Of a stretch of DNA of 64,000 nucleotides, positions 22,741 to 33,761 are shown in pieces. The stretch lies in NCBI GenBank assembly GCA_035578175.1, contig JAQMRL010000003.1, positions 102,784,969 through 102,848,968 on the forward strand. Reading direction: 5' to 3'. The notes under the pieces are model-generated. The model saw only the letters and a list, made by a program, of their open reading frames with translations. It ran no database searches and was not told the DNA's origin. Position 1 is the first letter of the stretch. Every line of letters begins with the position of its first letter. The position numbers and the translations under genes are program-made. The DNA comes from Catonia carolina. Its lineage: Eukaryota > Arthropoda > Insecta > Hemiptera > Achilidae.

Positions 22741-24104
22741 GTTAAAGTTAAATTATAAATTAATCATGATTAGTTTGCGAATTTATTTGCACGAGCCAGG
22801 TTATATATTTTGAAATACGTACAGATCTTTAGCTTCTCTGAGTCAGTTAACCCGTAGAACGTTGTTTTGAGAAGTTTCCAGCTCACAAACTCCCAATTAC
22901 AGGAAGACATGAAAACACACTTTTCATTTCAAACAGCATAACGAGTTGGAACCCTCAAAGAAATCAAAGATTTTTCTTTTTTTTTAAGTTTAAAACCCTT
23001 ATACTCATTTAAGATTACAAAAAGCTAAAGAAATTAAATATAGAATCATCCTATGCGTACTTGCACCAGGGCTGTTTGATAACCAGATAACCAGGGACGT
23101 TTGAAGCACCTCTGGCCAAGAGATCTTCTTGACCAACTGTAGGACTGTGGTGATGACTGCACGCTCCTTCAAGCAAATCAAGTTTTGAAACATTACTTCA
23201 CATTTAGAAATTGTTGTATTAATATAATAACAGATACTAAATTTCAATTGATAGTGTCAAAAAGAATCATCCTTAAAAAGGTTTGTAAATGTATGTACAT
23301 GAGTTTTATTAATATATTTTTTGTTCTTGAAAAAGGACATTAAAAATAAATGGTAATTTTTAAAAAGAAAAATTGATGTAGCAACATTTGTCATATTATC
23401 TTTTATCTTAAAAATACCATCATATCAAATTGTATAAGCTTGACAATATATAATTTATCTTTCTTGTTATATGAAAGCGGAGAGAGTGAGTTATGAATAC
23501 TAGTTACGAGTGATGAAGAGAAAATTCTGTTTTCTAAAATTACGTTTTTTTTCAGAAATAACGTTGAGGAAAGTACGGATTTATTTTCAATTTTCTTTTT
23601 CTTTAGGATACGTATTTCGTAAGTAATATGTGAGATATATTTCCAAGTCAAAACAACGCCTGTTTTCTTATTTTTTTACCTCTATGTGCTCGTTTCAAGT
23701 TTTTTGTTTTGTTTATGTGTTCTTTCATAAAACTAAACTATTAAAGTGATTTCAATAAAATGTGTACATGCCAAAGATTTATGATTAGCTCAAAGTGTCT
23801 TTTAGTATAAGGAAATATCTAAAAATAAAAAAAGTTATCAAAATATATTTAGTAACGCAACAATAATGTGCACACGATTTTTACTAAGATAATTATTATT
23901 TATTAACTAAATTAATAATTATATATATTTTTTAAATTACTTAGAATGATCTAGAAATCCAATTTAACGTGGTTTAGTTTAAGAGGAATCTTCATAAAAT
24001 TATGTACAGACTTTTTAAAACTACCAACATGTACTGTTTATGTAACTAAGTAGCTAGCAAATTCTATTTTCAAAAATGTGTGTAAATTTTTTTTTATAGA
24101 TTAA
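22741..24104. other. Gene-free AT-rich stretch
   Basis: No supported gene. The small frames at 23005-23247 and 23403-23651 (minus) have no family motif. Confidence 0.45.
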
Positions 24105-25060
24105 GTTTAGATATTTTAAGGTCCAGTCCGGTACTACTTACTTCGAGTTGGACAAAATTGAAGCCGGAGTATCCCAAGGACCAATACTATCCCCATTTCT
24201 GTAAAGCGTATTTGCATCGGATATGCCTGTCTTTGACACATCGGTAACCGCGAGGTATGCTGACGACCTAGGAATTCTTGTACGGAAAAAGAGCGCGGAT
24301 GAGGCTTCCAGGTTGTGCAGCAACATCTTTTATTAATACAGGACTGACTTACTCGTTTGGCGTATTAAGGTGACCCTAATTAAGTCAACATAGGTTACAT
24401 TTACCTTACGAAGTCAAACTTGTTCACTTGTGATGCTGAATAACATACATATTCCGCAGACCAAGGTGGTGCGATATCTTGGCTTATGGCTTGACAGGCA
24501 ACTAACTTGGAAGCATCATCTGTGTACGAAACGTTTAGACCTTAACCACCACCAGAAGCTACTCTTCTGCTTAATTAATCCTCTATCAAAATTGTACCTT
24601 CGTTCCAAAATTTGAGTATACAAAACCCTTTTGAGACCAATCTGGACTTATGGTGTCCAGCTCTTTGGAGTTGCGGCAGAGAGTAATTTAAAGTCGAACT
24701 AGGTCTATCAATCAAAATTCTTAATACTTGCTTCTGGCGCTCCTTTTTGTGTAAGCAATAAAACCCTCCACGACGATTTCAAAATTCCGACAGTAAAGGA
24801 GCTAACCGCGTCCTTGTATTGTAAATTTCACGAATGACTAGATGACCATCTAAACCAACTAGCCCGTGATCTAGCTACAAGGAACTTCCCACCTGTGCGA
24901 TGTCTCTACGTAAATTGAGTAGAGACCTCTTGGTCTGAATAATGGACAATACCCGTAGTTATAAACGGAGAATGTACCACTGGGTACGTCTTCTCCTTAA
25001 AGTGAAACTTCCCCTCGCCATTTAAATATCATATAACTTACGGATATTGTAGCTCAATGT
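24105..25060 (+). pseudogene. Jockey-like LINE ORF2, decayed
   Basis: The plus strand reads GVSQGPILSPFL, a stop, then TSVTARYADDLGILV, which contains the YADD catalytic box. IPQTKVVRYLGLWLDRQLTW and KTLLRPIWTYGVQLFG follow. The last part, SKFLILASGAPFCVSNKTLH to VKELTASLY, is the Jockey C-terminal region. At least six stops and several shifts are scattered through it, so it is an old copy. The 5' half (endonuclease and first reverse transcriptase blocks) is missing. Same broad clade as the copies at 26875, 31385 and 63140, but a different family. Confidence 0.85.
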
Positions 25061-25137
25061 ACAGTACCGTAATAAAAATTATAGACAAAAAAAATTCATA
25101 TACGAGTAGATATTATAAAAAGTAAAAAAAGATTGAA

Positions 25138-25317
25138 GCCGGCCGCATTTGCGTAGTTGGTGAGGCGTGCTCGCCTCTCATCATGTGGTCTTGGGTTCGA
25201 ATCCCACTCAGGCACGGCATTTTCATACATTACAAAAAATAATTTCATCATTCATAGTTATAACCCAACGTCGTCGTTAATAACCATAGTAGTTGATGCG
25301 ACGTTAAATAAACAAAG
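25138..25317 (+). mobile_element. SINE1 with 12-bp TSDs
   Basis: tRNA-like head (A box TTGCGTAGTTGG, B box GGTTCGAATCC) and tail 'gatgcgacgttaaataaa'. Flanked by the direct repeat AAAAAAAGATTG at 25124-25135 and 25318-25329. Confidence 0.92.
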
Positions 25318-25329
25318 AAAAAAAGATTG

Positions 25330-25781
25330 TACTGTAATTATTACCCTTCGCCTGTTTGGTTGTAGGATGCAACCAGCTGTACGTAGTAAACAGTATTGTT
25401 GATCAGATAGTATGGTTTATTATGCTCAAATTACACACTGATTTAAAAACAGCATTAATTTTCGACATCTTCAAAAAGTTTTTTGTTTTAATTTTGTTCG
25501 AAATTACAAATTCATTAAAATCTGCTTATCAGTGATATGGCAAACCCATGGCTTCATTATAAGATTAAAAAGAAGATGGAGCAGAGAGCTTCTTTAATTC
25601 TCTCTACATGTTAGTGTAGCGTGTACCTAGTTGAAAAAGCTAAATGTGGAATATTAAATGTAATTTTTTTTGTTAATATGCTTTATTTCTATTAGTAGGT
25701 AATAACTTTTCTTTAACAATATTAACTTTTTATTGTTTTGTTTTTTCTTAGTATTTTTTTTAAATTTTTTAGTAGGTATAC
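25330..25781. other. Gene-free AT-rich stretch
   Basis: Nothing recognised. Confidence 0.45.
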
Positions 25782-25789
25782 TTTCGTTC

Positions 25790-26187
25790 TTGCCTATAAC
25801 AGACAGGTGGAGTGTCAAATTATTTACACTCAATCTGTTCGTTGCAGGGCTAAAATAAATAGTTCTGTTTCTTATCACGTGGTCAGCCAATTAAATGACT
25901 AAATCATTTAAGAACTGTAGAGGTAGGGGTGCAAAAGACATTAATCACAATTTTATCCTCTGAAAATAATGAATTTCATTATACAGCCAGACCCTGTGGT
26001 GAATGAAGTGAAGGTATCATTTGCAGAGTGGAAAATATTTTCTTTTCAGTAGGCCCGGCATGCTGATAAGCGTACTTTTCCACTCAGTGAGAAAGGCAAT
26101 GGTAAACCACCTCACCCCTTGTTTTACTTAGCCAAACCTCTTCAGGTTCAAAACAGCCTTTCGACTGATGACCTAAACAACAACATT
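25790..26187 (+). mobile_element. S4 retroposon, copy with 8-bp TSDs
   Basis: Starts 'ttgcctataacagacaggtg' and ends 'gacctaaacaacaacatt'. TTTCGTTC occurs at both flanks (25782-25789 and 26188-26195). Internal landmarks: 'tagttctgtttcttatcac', 'ccagaccctgtggtgaatga', 'ccactcagtgagaaaggca' and 'aggttcaaaacagcctttcg'. No long frame and no clear polymerase III boxes. Confidence 0.85.
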
Positions 26188-26473
26188 TTTCGTTCATTGT
26201 GATTCTAAATTTAACATTGCTGAAAGTGGTATTTTTATTCGTAACTGTTCATGTTAGTATAAATGCACTTTCAATGTTTTCTAATTTTTTGGTTGTTTTC
26301 TATAGTTAAAGATTCAAAATTAAAGATTAAAAAATCAGATATGCCTGTAATCCATCTAGGTCCTAGTTTTGTATAGCTTCGTTCAAGTCAATAGAACTAT
26401 TATAGTAGTTTTAGTAGCGGTGAGATTTCGTAATTTTTTAAACTATTTTATTTATTTTTATAACCGTATAAAA

Positions 26474-26870
26474 TTCCCAAAACGGGCAGGTGGAGTGTTA
26501 TTTTAATTGCACTCTATCTGCTTGGTCCAGGGCTAAAAAAAATAGTTCTGTTTCTTATCACATAGTCAGCCACTTATATGACTGAACTATTTAAGAACAG
26601 AAGAGGTAGAGGTGTAAAAGACACTAGTCAGAGTTATCTCCTCTGAGAGTAATGAATTTCACTATGCAGCCAGACCCTGTGGTGAATGAAGTGAAGGTGT
26701 CATTTGCAGGGTGGAAGTGAGTGCTTTTCGGAGGGCCTGGTATGCTGATAAGCATACTCTTTCAACTCAGTGAGGAAGGCTTATGTAAACCACCTTACTC
26801 CTCGTTTTTACTTAGTAAAACCTCTAGAGGTTCAAACCAGCCTTTCGGCTGTTGACCTAAACAACAACAG
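26474..26870 (+). mobile_element. S4 retroposon, copy with 10-bp TSDs
   Basis: A second forward copy 290 bp downstream, with the same start, landmarks and (AAC)n end. Flanked by CCGTATAAAA at 26464-26473 and 26871-26880. The two close copies have different TSDs, so they are independent insertions rather than a tandem duplication. Confidence 0.87.
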
Positions 26871-26874
26871 CCGT

Positions 26875-27345
26875 ATAAAAACAACCAGAAAAATTGTTCA
26901 CAACTAAATTTAAGAAAAATCCAACCGCGTTTATGGCTGTGAGGAGGACACCACCCAGCGATAGCTCTTCAGAGAACGATAATTGTGTTTTTTGAAATTT
27001 TTTTTTGTGTACAGTTGCGTTAATGTACCATGTCTCTACTCCATCGGTTTTTAGTCGTCTTTGTTCGATTCCTGGTAGGTCTGCAGAATTCGTATTGCAT
27101 ATGAAGGGATTGGTATGATTTTTAAGTTTGTCTCTGAATCTGCGGTACAGTTTTAGATATGTGTCGTTGACGTAAGGAACGCGTAAATCATCGTGTAGTG
27201 TTCTATTAGATACGTAACTCGGGAAATTAGTAATCAGTCGTAAGAATTTTCTTTGAAAACCTTGAAGTTTGAAACGGAAAACCAGTTGAAGTATCGCCTT
27301 GTACGTGAAGGCGATGCTTGTAATTTCGTAATTAAAGAAATGAAC
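26875..27345 (-). pseudogene. Jockey-like LINE ORF2 C-terminus and 3' region
   Basis: The minus strand reads YEITSIAFTYKAILQLVFRF, then QLQGFQRKFLRLITNFPSYV, TLHDDLRVPYVNDTYLKLYR and NSADLPGIEQRRLKTDG. This is the closing segment of a Jockey-clade ORF2, mostly open but lacking everything upstream of the thumb. A 3' untranslated region of about 90 bp then abuts the S4 copy. The same family as the more decayed copy at 19480-19860 in the same orientation. Confidence 0.8.
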
Positions 27346-28065
27346 AATGATTGTTTATGGATGACGAATAGCTGTTGATCATACTAAGTAATTTGCCTAA
27401 CGGATGTAACTTGAATTTTCATAACATCTTTCTAAAAACTGATAGATTGGGCTGGTCCAAACATTAATAAAACGTACTATAATTGTTTTGCCAGGAAGAT
27501 TAGGAACACCTACGGTAGAATATATCATTCTAAGTTTTGAATTTTCAAGTACCACAGCAATAATGTAATTATGTTACCACAGAAAATACTTAAAATTTAT
27601 AAAATATATTGAAATTAGATTATTTAACTATCTCTCTCTTATACATACACACAAATGCATTAGCTATATAAATAGTAAGCTCACACATAAACAAGCTAAC
27701 GATATGTCACAAACACATTACATAACATAACGTGGCATCCGCTCCCTTAGGAGGTTCGTAACAGGCAGGTTAACTTATTAACTGTGATTGCCATTTGCAG
27801 GTCGCTTTTCACTCTAAAGCGCACTACCTGCCACAGTATTTACTGTCATTAATTGATAATGTTGCTTACACTAACTAACACTATAGTGCTGTTTCGCTGC
27901 TTTTGGCAAACAAACTACGTACAACATTTACATCTCGTGCAAAATTAGCCGAATAATCGAATTATCTTCATGTATATTTAGATTTACCTGCGGCAGTCTA
28001 ATCATTTCACCATTACTCAACAAAAATATTGATTAACTATCTACTCTATTATTACTGCGTTACTT
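27346..28065. other. Gene-free stretch
   Basis: No supported gene. The sequence around 27720-27830 is less AT-rich ('ggcatccgctcccttaggag') but matches nothing I recognise. Confidence 0.4.
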
Positions 28066-29020
28066 TAGAGCGATTTTTTAATCCTGTTATCCAATTATTA
28101 ATGTCTGATAATTTTTTTCTAAGAAAGGGAAATTTTGTTTTTTGTGACATGAAGTTGGTAGCCCTACTCAACCAGTATAGATATGGCAATGTGAGTTGAT
28201 TCTCCTTGAGCTGTGTAAAATTTTGTGTCGTTTCCGGTCGGTTACAAACACAATGTTTTTAACCCTAGAACAACGGGTTTTCATTCTTGAACAATATTTT
28301 GCAACGAATCGTAATTGAGTGTAAAATAATCATTTCAAATTAAATCTTTTGGTGTTCCTCCACCAGAAAAATTTTCAATTTCTCGGCTAACAAACCGATT
28401 TTGAGAGACGGTAGTTTTTGCGACAGAAAACTTAGTGGTCGACCAACTCTCTTGACAGATGACGTTTTAGAGAAAATAAAAACAAGATTGCTCAATTCTC
28501 CAAGGAAAAGTTTATGAAAACTTTCCTCGTAAGTTGGTTTGTCATATTGGATTGGTCAGAAAGTTTCTAAAAAATTGAAATTGTATCCGTATCGCGGACG
28601 ATTAGTCCAAGAGCTTCAGCCTCCAGATTTGAACAAGCGATTAATTTAAACGTCATCTGTCAAGAGAGTTCGACCACTACGTTTTCTGTCGCAAACACTA
28701 CCTGCCTGTCGAAATTGATTTGTAAGCCTAGAAATTGACATTTTTTCTGGTGGAGAATAACAACAAATTTAATTTGAAAGATTCTTTTACACTCGCGTAC
28801 GATTCGTAGCAATATATTGTTCAAGAATGAAAACCCTTTGTTCTAGTGTAAAAGACATTCTGTTTGTAAGACGACCGGAAACGGCACAAAATTTTACACA
28901 GCTCAAGGAGAATCAACTCACACTCCTGTTTCTATACCGGTTGAGTTGGGCTACCAACTTCGTGTCACAAAACTAAATTTCCCTTTCTTAGAAAAAAGTT
29001 TATTAAAAAATCACTCTGTA
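28066..29020. mobile_element. Foldback: inverted duplication of a Tc1/mariner-type gene
   Basis: A left arm (28066-28470) and an inverted right arm (28647-29020) are separated by about 176 bp. The ends read 'agagcgattttttaat' and the complement of 'agagtgattttttaat', and both continue through 'ctaagaaagggaaatt', 'gaagttggtagccc', 'actcaacc' and 'ttgattctccttgagctgtg'. The left arm has an extra insert of about 25 bp near 28086-28112. Both arms encode the N-terminus of the same transposase, pointing toward each other. The product is half a transposon plus an inverted copy of its 5' ~375 bp. A transcript through it could fold into a hairpin of about 380 bp with mismatches. Confidence 0.85.
28254..28643 (+). 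pseudogene. Tc1/mariner-type transposase N-terminus (foldback arm)
   Basis: The plus strand reads LTLEQRVFILEQYFATNRN, then (after a shift) PPPEKFSISRLTNRF, SGRPTLL in decayed form, DDVLEKIKTRLLNSPRKSL and KKLKLYPYRGRLVQELQPPD. This is the helix-turn-helix N-terminal half of a Tc1/mariner-superfamily transposase. No catalytic aspartates follow, because the sequence switches to the inverted copy at about 28644. Stops and shifts show that it is inactive. The inverted arm repeats the start: FTLEQRVFILEQYIATNRT, MSISRLTNQFRQAGSVCDRK and LLTDDV on the minus strand. The family is distinct from the mariner at 5944. Confidence 0.85.
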
Positions 29021-29204
29021 TTAGCTTATAGAAAATACCTCTTTAAAAAATGGTAATTGATCAATTTTTCTTCTTCTTCTAACTTCAGAAAAATTTGATA
29101 TCAAACTCTGAACGACAGCAAAACTTTATTTAACTTAACAGCGCAAAATTAAAAACAAGACTCATCGATTAATTTCATTTATTTTTCGTGTACACGTATT
29201 TATA

Positions 29205-29300
29205 CTATACCCTAAATATGTGTATATCCGGTCAAAACGATTTCAAAAAATCAACATGAAAACAATACTTTCCTTTCCTATGTATCATATATGACAAGAA
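29205..29300 (-). repeat. RA proximal-end fragment
   Basis: The minus strand reads 'ggaaaggaaagtattgtttt' then 'catgttgattttttgaaatc', the RA start. It ends within about 100 bp. Confidence 0.6.
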
Positions 29301-29694
29301 AAAAGTAAACAATTCTTAAATATCTATGATTCTTATTTTCACAACTGCATCATTGGTTCGATCGTTATCCTGTTACACCGAAGTTCTAAATTCGATTTTT
29401 ACTTATGTTCACACAGTAGTAAAGCAATATTGCGTTGTTAAACTACTACTATTGACACGATAGCCGTGTTTAAAATGGTAATATTACTTGTTTTGTTTTT
29501 GGCTTTCAGTCGTTTTACAGAAAAATAAAACAAAACTTATTTCTAATTTCCACTGAATTCGTTATAAAAATTTAGTTTGACAATATTATTTAAAAAAATA
29601 TCAAAATGCCTCCGATTGTGGAAAATAATTTAACTTGAAGTTAATTCATTTGTTAAATTCTGATTTTAAGAAATAATGATGTTTTGAATTAATT
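29301..29694. other. Gene-free stretch
   Basis: AT-rich. A weak tRNA-like pattern around 29355-29400 is too diverged to call. Confidence 0.4.
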
Positions 29695-29705
29695 GATTTT
29701 TAATC

Positions 29706-30564
29706 CTTTTTTTGTCGGAAGCTTTGGATGGATGCAGAGAAGGCATTATAGTGAATGGAGAGGGCATCAACAACCTGAGATATGCCGACGATACAGCGCT
29801 GATTGCAGATAGCGAGGAAGATCTCCAAGTGTTGCTGGAACGCGTCAACACAATTAGCAATGCATACGGACTACGGATGAATATACGTAAAACCAAGTTC
29901 ATGGTGATCGGTGAGGAGGAGGTCAACGCAGGAATCACACTCGCTGGCTCCGCCATTGAACAGGTGCACACGTACAAATACCTTGGGTGCTGCCTAAATG
30001 ACAAATGGGACTACGGTCAGGAAGTTAAAGTGCGTATCGAGCAAGCCAGAGCGGTGTTCACGAAACTAAAACATCTATTGTGCCAGCGTGATCTTAGTCT
30101 CAACACGAGGCTCCGAATTCTGAGGTGCTACGTACTTCCTGTACTTTTTTACGGGCAGGAAGGATGGACACTAACGAAACTTCTAGAAAGGAGGCTGGAG
30201 GCGTTTGAGATGTGGCTATACCGCCGCATGCTCCGTATATCGTGGACCGACAGAGTACGAAACACGGACGTACTGACTCGGATGGGCAAGGAGATGGAAC
30301 TGCTATACGACATCAAGCGACGAAAACTGCAGTACTTCGGCCATGTTCTTCGAAACGGGAAATACAGACTTCTTCAGCTGATAATGGAAGGAAAGATAGC
30401 AGGAAAGCGCCGGCCGGGTAGAAGGAAAGCGTCCTGGCTGAAGAATTTGAGAGATTGGTTTGGTCTCAACTCCACGTCACTGTTCCGAGCAGCTGTTTCG
30501 AAAGTTAGAATAGCAATGATGATCGCCAACCTCCGACGCGGAGACGGCACTTGAAGAAGAAGAA
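29706..30564 (+). mobile_element. RTE-like LINE, 5'-truncated, with 11-bp TSDs
   Basis: Bounded by GATTTTTAATC at 29695-29705 and 30565-30575. It consists of the 3' half of the coding frame and a very short 3' end, 'cttgaagaagaagaa'. It is GC-richer than its flanks and has no internal stop, so it is probably one of the youngest LINE insertions in the window. Confidence 0.9.
29712..30554 (+). CDS. RTE-like reverse transcriptase, C-terminal 280 codons (truncated)
   Basis: Part of an RNA-dependent DNA polymerase that would copy LINE RNA into the genome. The open frame holds INNLRYADDTALIADSEEDL, with the YADD catalytic box at residues 24-27. EQVHTYKYLGCCLNDKWDYG, a thumb region with LPVLFYGQEGWTLTK, LEAFEMWLYRRMLRISWTDR and a tail with AGKRRPGRRKASWLKNLRDW follow. 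Complete family members also have an upstream endonuclease and the first reverse transcriptase blocks, all lost here by 5' truncation. The first codon in the frame is TTG at the truncation point, so it is not a natural start. Without its 5' part it cannot act. RTE-like assignment is from the 'MWLYRRMLRISW' type motif and the short repeat tail. Confidence 0.88.
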   Translation: MSEALDGCREGIIVNGEGINNLRYADDTALIADSEEDLQVLLERVNTISNAYGLRMNIRKTKFMVIGEEEVNAGITLAGSAIEQVHTYKYLGCCLNDKWDYGQEVKVRIEQARAVFTKLKHLLCQRDLSLNTRLRILRCYVLPVLFYGQEGWTLTKLLERRLEAFEMWLYRRMLRISWTDRVRNTDVLTRMGKEMELLYDIKRRKLQYFGHVLRNGKYRLLQLIMEGKIAGKRRPGRRKASWLKNLRDWFGLNSTSLFRAAVSKVRIAMMIANLRRGDGT

Positions 30565-30575
30565 GATTTTTAATC

Positions 30576-31384
30576 ACGATGCTTACAGCGTAATGATAAT
30601 GTACTTTTTTGTTAAACCGTGTCAGCAGACAAATTTATACTCATGAAAAATGTTATCTCGGTTTTAATATTTGATTTATTAATTGATTTTTTGGATAATA
30701 TCTCAATTTCAACGATTTTGTCACAGGTGTGTTTAGCAAATTCGATGTTAAATGTTCACTTGTTTTAAAATAAATTTCACTTAATCAATCGCTTTTAATA
30801 TTTTAGTTTAGTGCTATTGACAAAACGTTTTTTTTTGAAACTGAAATTAACTCAGATTTTGGTAAAATTTATTTGTGTGTTTGTTTTTTTTAATCATTAT
30901 TATTAAGAGAAATAACTATAATTAATATTTAAACACCATTTTTAAATGTTGTTTAACATATAAATAATTAGATTTGATGAAAATAAATTTATCATGAAAT
31001 AAAGGTACCTTTTACAAATCTCGTGTGAAAGAAACTTCTATCGACTTTCTTTTGCCAATTTAAATAATAAAAATTTTTTTTTAAATTATTGAATAATTAC
31101 TATTTACAATCAGTAAGAAGCTATTATAAGTGAATGATATAATACAAAATAACATGAAGGAGAGGGCTTCCATTAATGCCCTTTCCATTAAAAAAACTAA
31201 AGATATATTTTATGCAATTTAATTTTTTTATATTCTAAATTGTTGATAAAAATCGTATGTATTATTAAATCCTTGATTTTTAAAAACTATCGTTCGAATC
31301 GTTTCTTCCAAGTTAAATAATATGATAATGCCTTTTCCAATTTCTACTTAATAAATTTCGGCGATCCATAAGTCAGAATTTTGA
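30576..31384. other. Gene-free AT-rich stretch
   Basis: No gene. A short reverse RA remnant ('ctttcttttgccaatttaaa') lies near 31015-31075. Confidence 0.45.
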
Positions 31385-32380
31385 ACCATTCTTATATGCT
31401 TTATTTCCACATGAACTTTCCAGAACATGAATTTGTAATGACGGCAACGTTCGCAGATAACACAGTGATTTTAGCGGCGGACGCTTCTCCGACATGTGCC
31501 TCGGAGAAGTTACAAACCAATCTTGACAACTTTCACGAATGTTGTAAGAAATGGAGAGTGAAGATTAATGAGGATAAGTCAACAAACGTAACGTTTCCAA
31601 CATGTCCAGTGATCAGCTTGAACGGTTCAGTAATCCTGCGGAGGAGGAAGTTAAATATCTGGGTTTGCATTTAGATCGAAGACTCACGTGGAGAAGTCAT
31701 ATATGGACGAAACGAAAGCAACTTGGGCTGAAGTTATGTCAGTTGTTTTGGCTCTTAGGCAATAAGTCTCAACTCACCCTTGAAAATAAAGTACTCGTAT
31801 ACAAAGTAATACTCAAACCAGTTTGGGCTTATGGGTTAGAGCTACGGGGTACAGCTAGTTCATCAAATATAAAAATACTGCAGCGCTTTCAATCAAAATG
31901 CCTGAGACTAATCACTGCAGCCTCATAGTACGTAACCTACACCTGCCCTTCATGAGAGAAGAAATTAAACGACATAGAGAAAAACGTGTACAAAAACTAG
32001 AAGACCATCAAAATCCATTAGCAATTAAACTCCTCGACAGCAGCGAAGTACTCATAGACTGAAACGTTTTAACACGTTAGACATACCTTTACGATTTTGT
32101 TAATCATTTAAACCTTTTTTATTTTTATTTTCTACTTCAACTATTAATCATCATCTCCAACTTAAAACAACTTTGTGTTTCAGATGTTGCTTCGCAGTTC
32201 ATCAAGTTTAGTTTTTTACATTTCTATTTTTTTTCTTCACAGTTTATTCTTGTTTAAACACACTATTGAGTGTGATTTATATTTTAATTCTATGGATATT
32301 ACTCAGATTTTCTCATATTTGCTTAAAGTTATTGTTTTTACGAACTGATTTCAAAAGAAATACACTGTTACAAAAAACAG
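31385..32380 (+). pseudogene. Jockey-like LINE (family J2), 3' half
   Basis: The plus strand reads FVMTATFADNTVILAADASP. The catalytic box is FADN instead of the expected (Y/F)ADD, so the second aspartate is lost. KWRVKINEDKSTNVTF and ISLNGSVI follow, then a frame change near 31635, then EEEVKYLGLHLDRRLTWRSH and LKPVWAYGLELRGTASSSNI, and a stop after CLRLITAAS. A decayed C-terminus follows. A long 3' untranslated region ends 'aagaaatacactgttacaaa' and is shared with the copy at 63140-63860. The endonuclease and early reverse transcriptase blocks are missing. Confidence 0.85.
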
Positions 32381-32439
32381 TTATTTAAAATATAAGTATT
32401 TTTTAGTTCTTGTTTCTTCATAATCTGCTACGGAGATCC

Positions 32440-32530
32440 AAGACATAATGCCGAATATGATGCCTAGGTTTAATCATTTGTAAACAATGTAAAATGAAAA
32501 AACCTAATTTTATGTAAACTTAATCTTATT
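32440..32530 (-). repeat. RA distal fragment
   Basis: 'taatcatttgtaaacaatgt' and 'aaaaaacctaattttatg' match the RA stretch at about 375-435 in the same orientation. Confidence 0.5.
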
Positions 32531-33556
32531 TAAAGGGCAAGTTGAAAGGAAAATAAAAACTAAAACATAATTTTCAAACATATTAACTAATGCAAATATT
32601 TTTTGTGAGGGTTCAAGTTTTTTTAAGTATATTTTCTTAGTACTGTGTCCACGACAGATTTAATTTCTTGACGTCGAAAAATTTTAAGGGTCAGAATTGT
32701 CGTAAAAAAAGTGTTTGTTCACATATTTATGATTCAAATATTTTTTTCTTTTAAAATAGGGAAAGTAGAATATAAATGTTATAACGTATGTTATACTTGT
32801 TACGATTTTGTTTTCTGTATAATTTCTCACAGGAACATATTATATGCTAACTTATTTACTTTTCTCTATACTGGATGCTCGTCGTGATTTCACACTATAA
32901 CACTATGTTATCGTTGCTTACAATTACAGTTAATTTAAAAACAGCTACTTACATTTACTACGGTGTTTATACTGCAGTAATATTCTTCATTAGAAAGATA
33001 TCCGTCGAAACTCTCATATCTCAGGTATAAAAATTGTACCTTCATTTAAGTAAACATGATAAAATATTAAAGTTACGAAGTTAAATAGGCATAGAAGTTA
33101 GATGATTATTAACCCTACGTTGAAAGTAACGTAGGAGGACATGAAAATATAACTCTCATTTATAAATATTTTACATTTATTCCAGTCACCTTTCATGAAC
33201 AATATATGTTAGTGTACATATTTCAAACAACCCCCTTCTACTGTCGACCTCCCTTCATCTTGTCCACTAGCTTTAGTATTTATTTACGCCGAGACCCCTA
33301 ACGGCGATCGTATATTTTTCCTCAGAGACTGTCTCAAGTTTTCTTTTTTGTCGTCGTCTTAGTTTTTTTTTTATCCTTTTCTATTCCTCACATTACTCAT
33401 TCGCCAGTATTCTAACACGAATACTACAAAATAATGCATATCACTTACTTTTCTAAATAACATTAGGTGAAACTTTGTAAGTTGTCTATCATTGTCAAGT
33501 TACGTTCTTGGTTTCTTAAAATTAAAATTGGTTTTAAAATTATACTGTATTCAAAA
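32531..33556. other. Gene-free stretch
   Basis: No gene. A small hairpin CCTACGTT...AACGTAGG lies at 33115-33136. Nothing else recognised. Confidence 0.45.
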
Positions 33557-33712
33557 TGGCCAATTGGTTTGTGTGCTACGTTGCAAAACCGAAGATCGTG
33601 GGTTCTATTTCCGTTTAGAATTAAGTAAATTATTACTCTTCCAAACCCACTGTTTATCAACTTAAAGTTTCCGTTAATGGCCAAGATGTTGATGCGACAT
33701 TAAGTAAAATTT
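33557..33712 (+). mobile_element. Diverged SINE1-related element
   Basis: A-box-like 'tggccaattggtttgtgtgc', B-box-like 'gggttctatttcc' and the diagnostic tail 'gttgatgcgacattaagtaa' occur in the right order. Middle parts differ strongly from SINE1, so it is an old copy or a sister family sharing the tail. Confidence 0.6.
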
Positions 33713-33761
33713 ACATTGGCGATTTGTTTTATTTTTAAGCCACATTGGACCACTAAGCCAA

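Noticed and set aside
28256..28275. TTAACCCTAGAA-like string suggesting a piggyBac end
   Set aside because: It lies within transposase coding sequence of the foldback, with no partner end or TTAA duplication.
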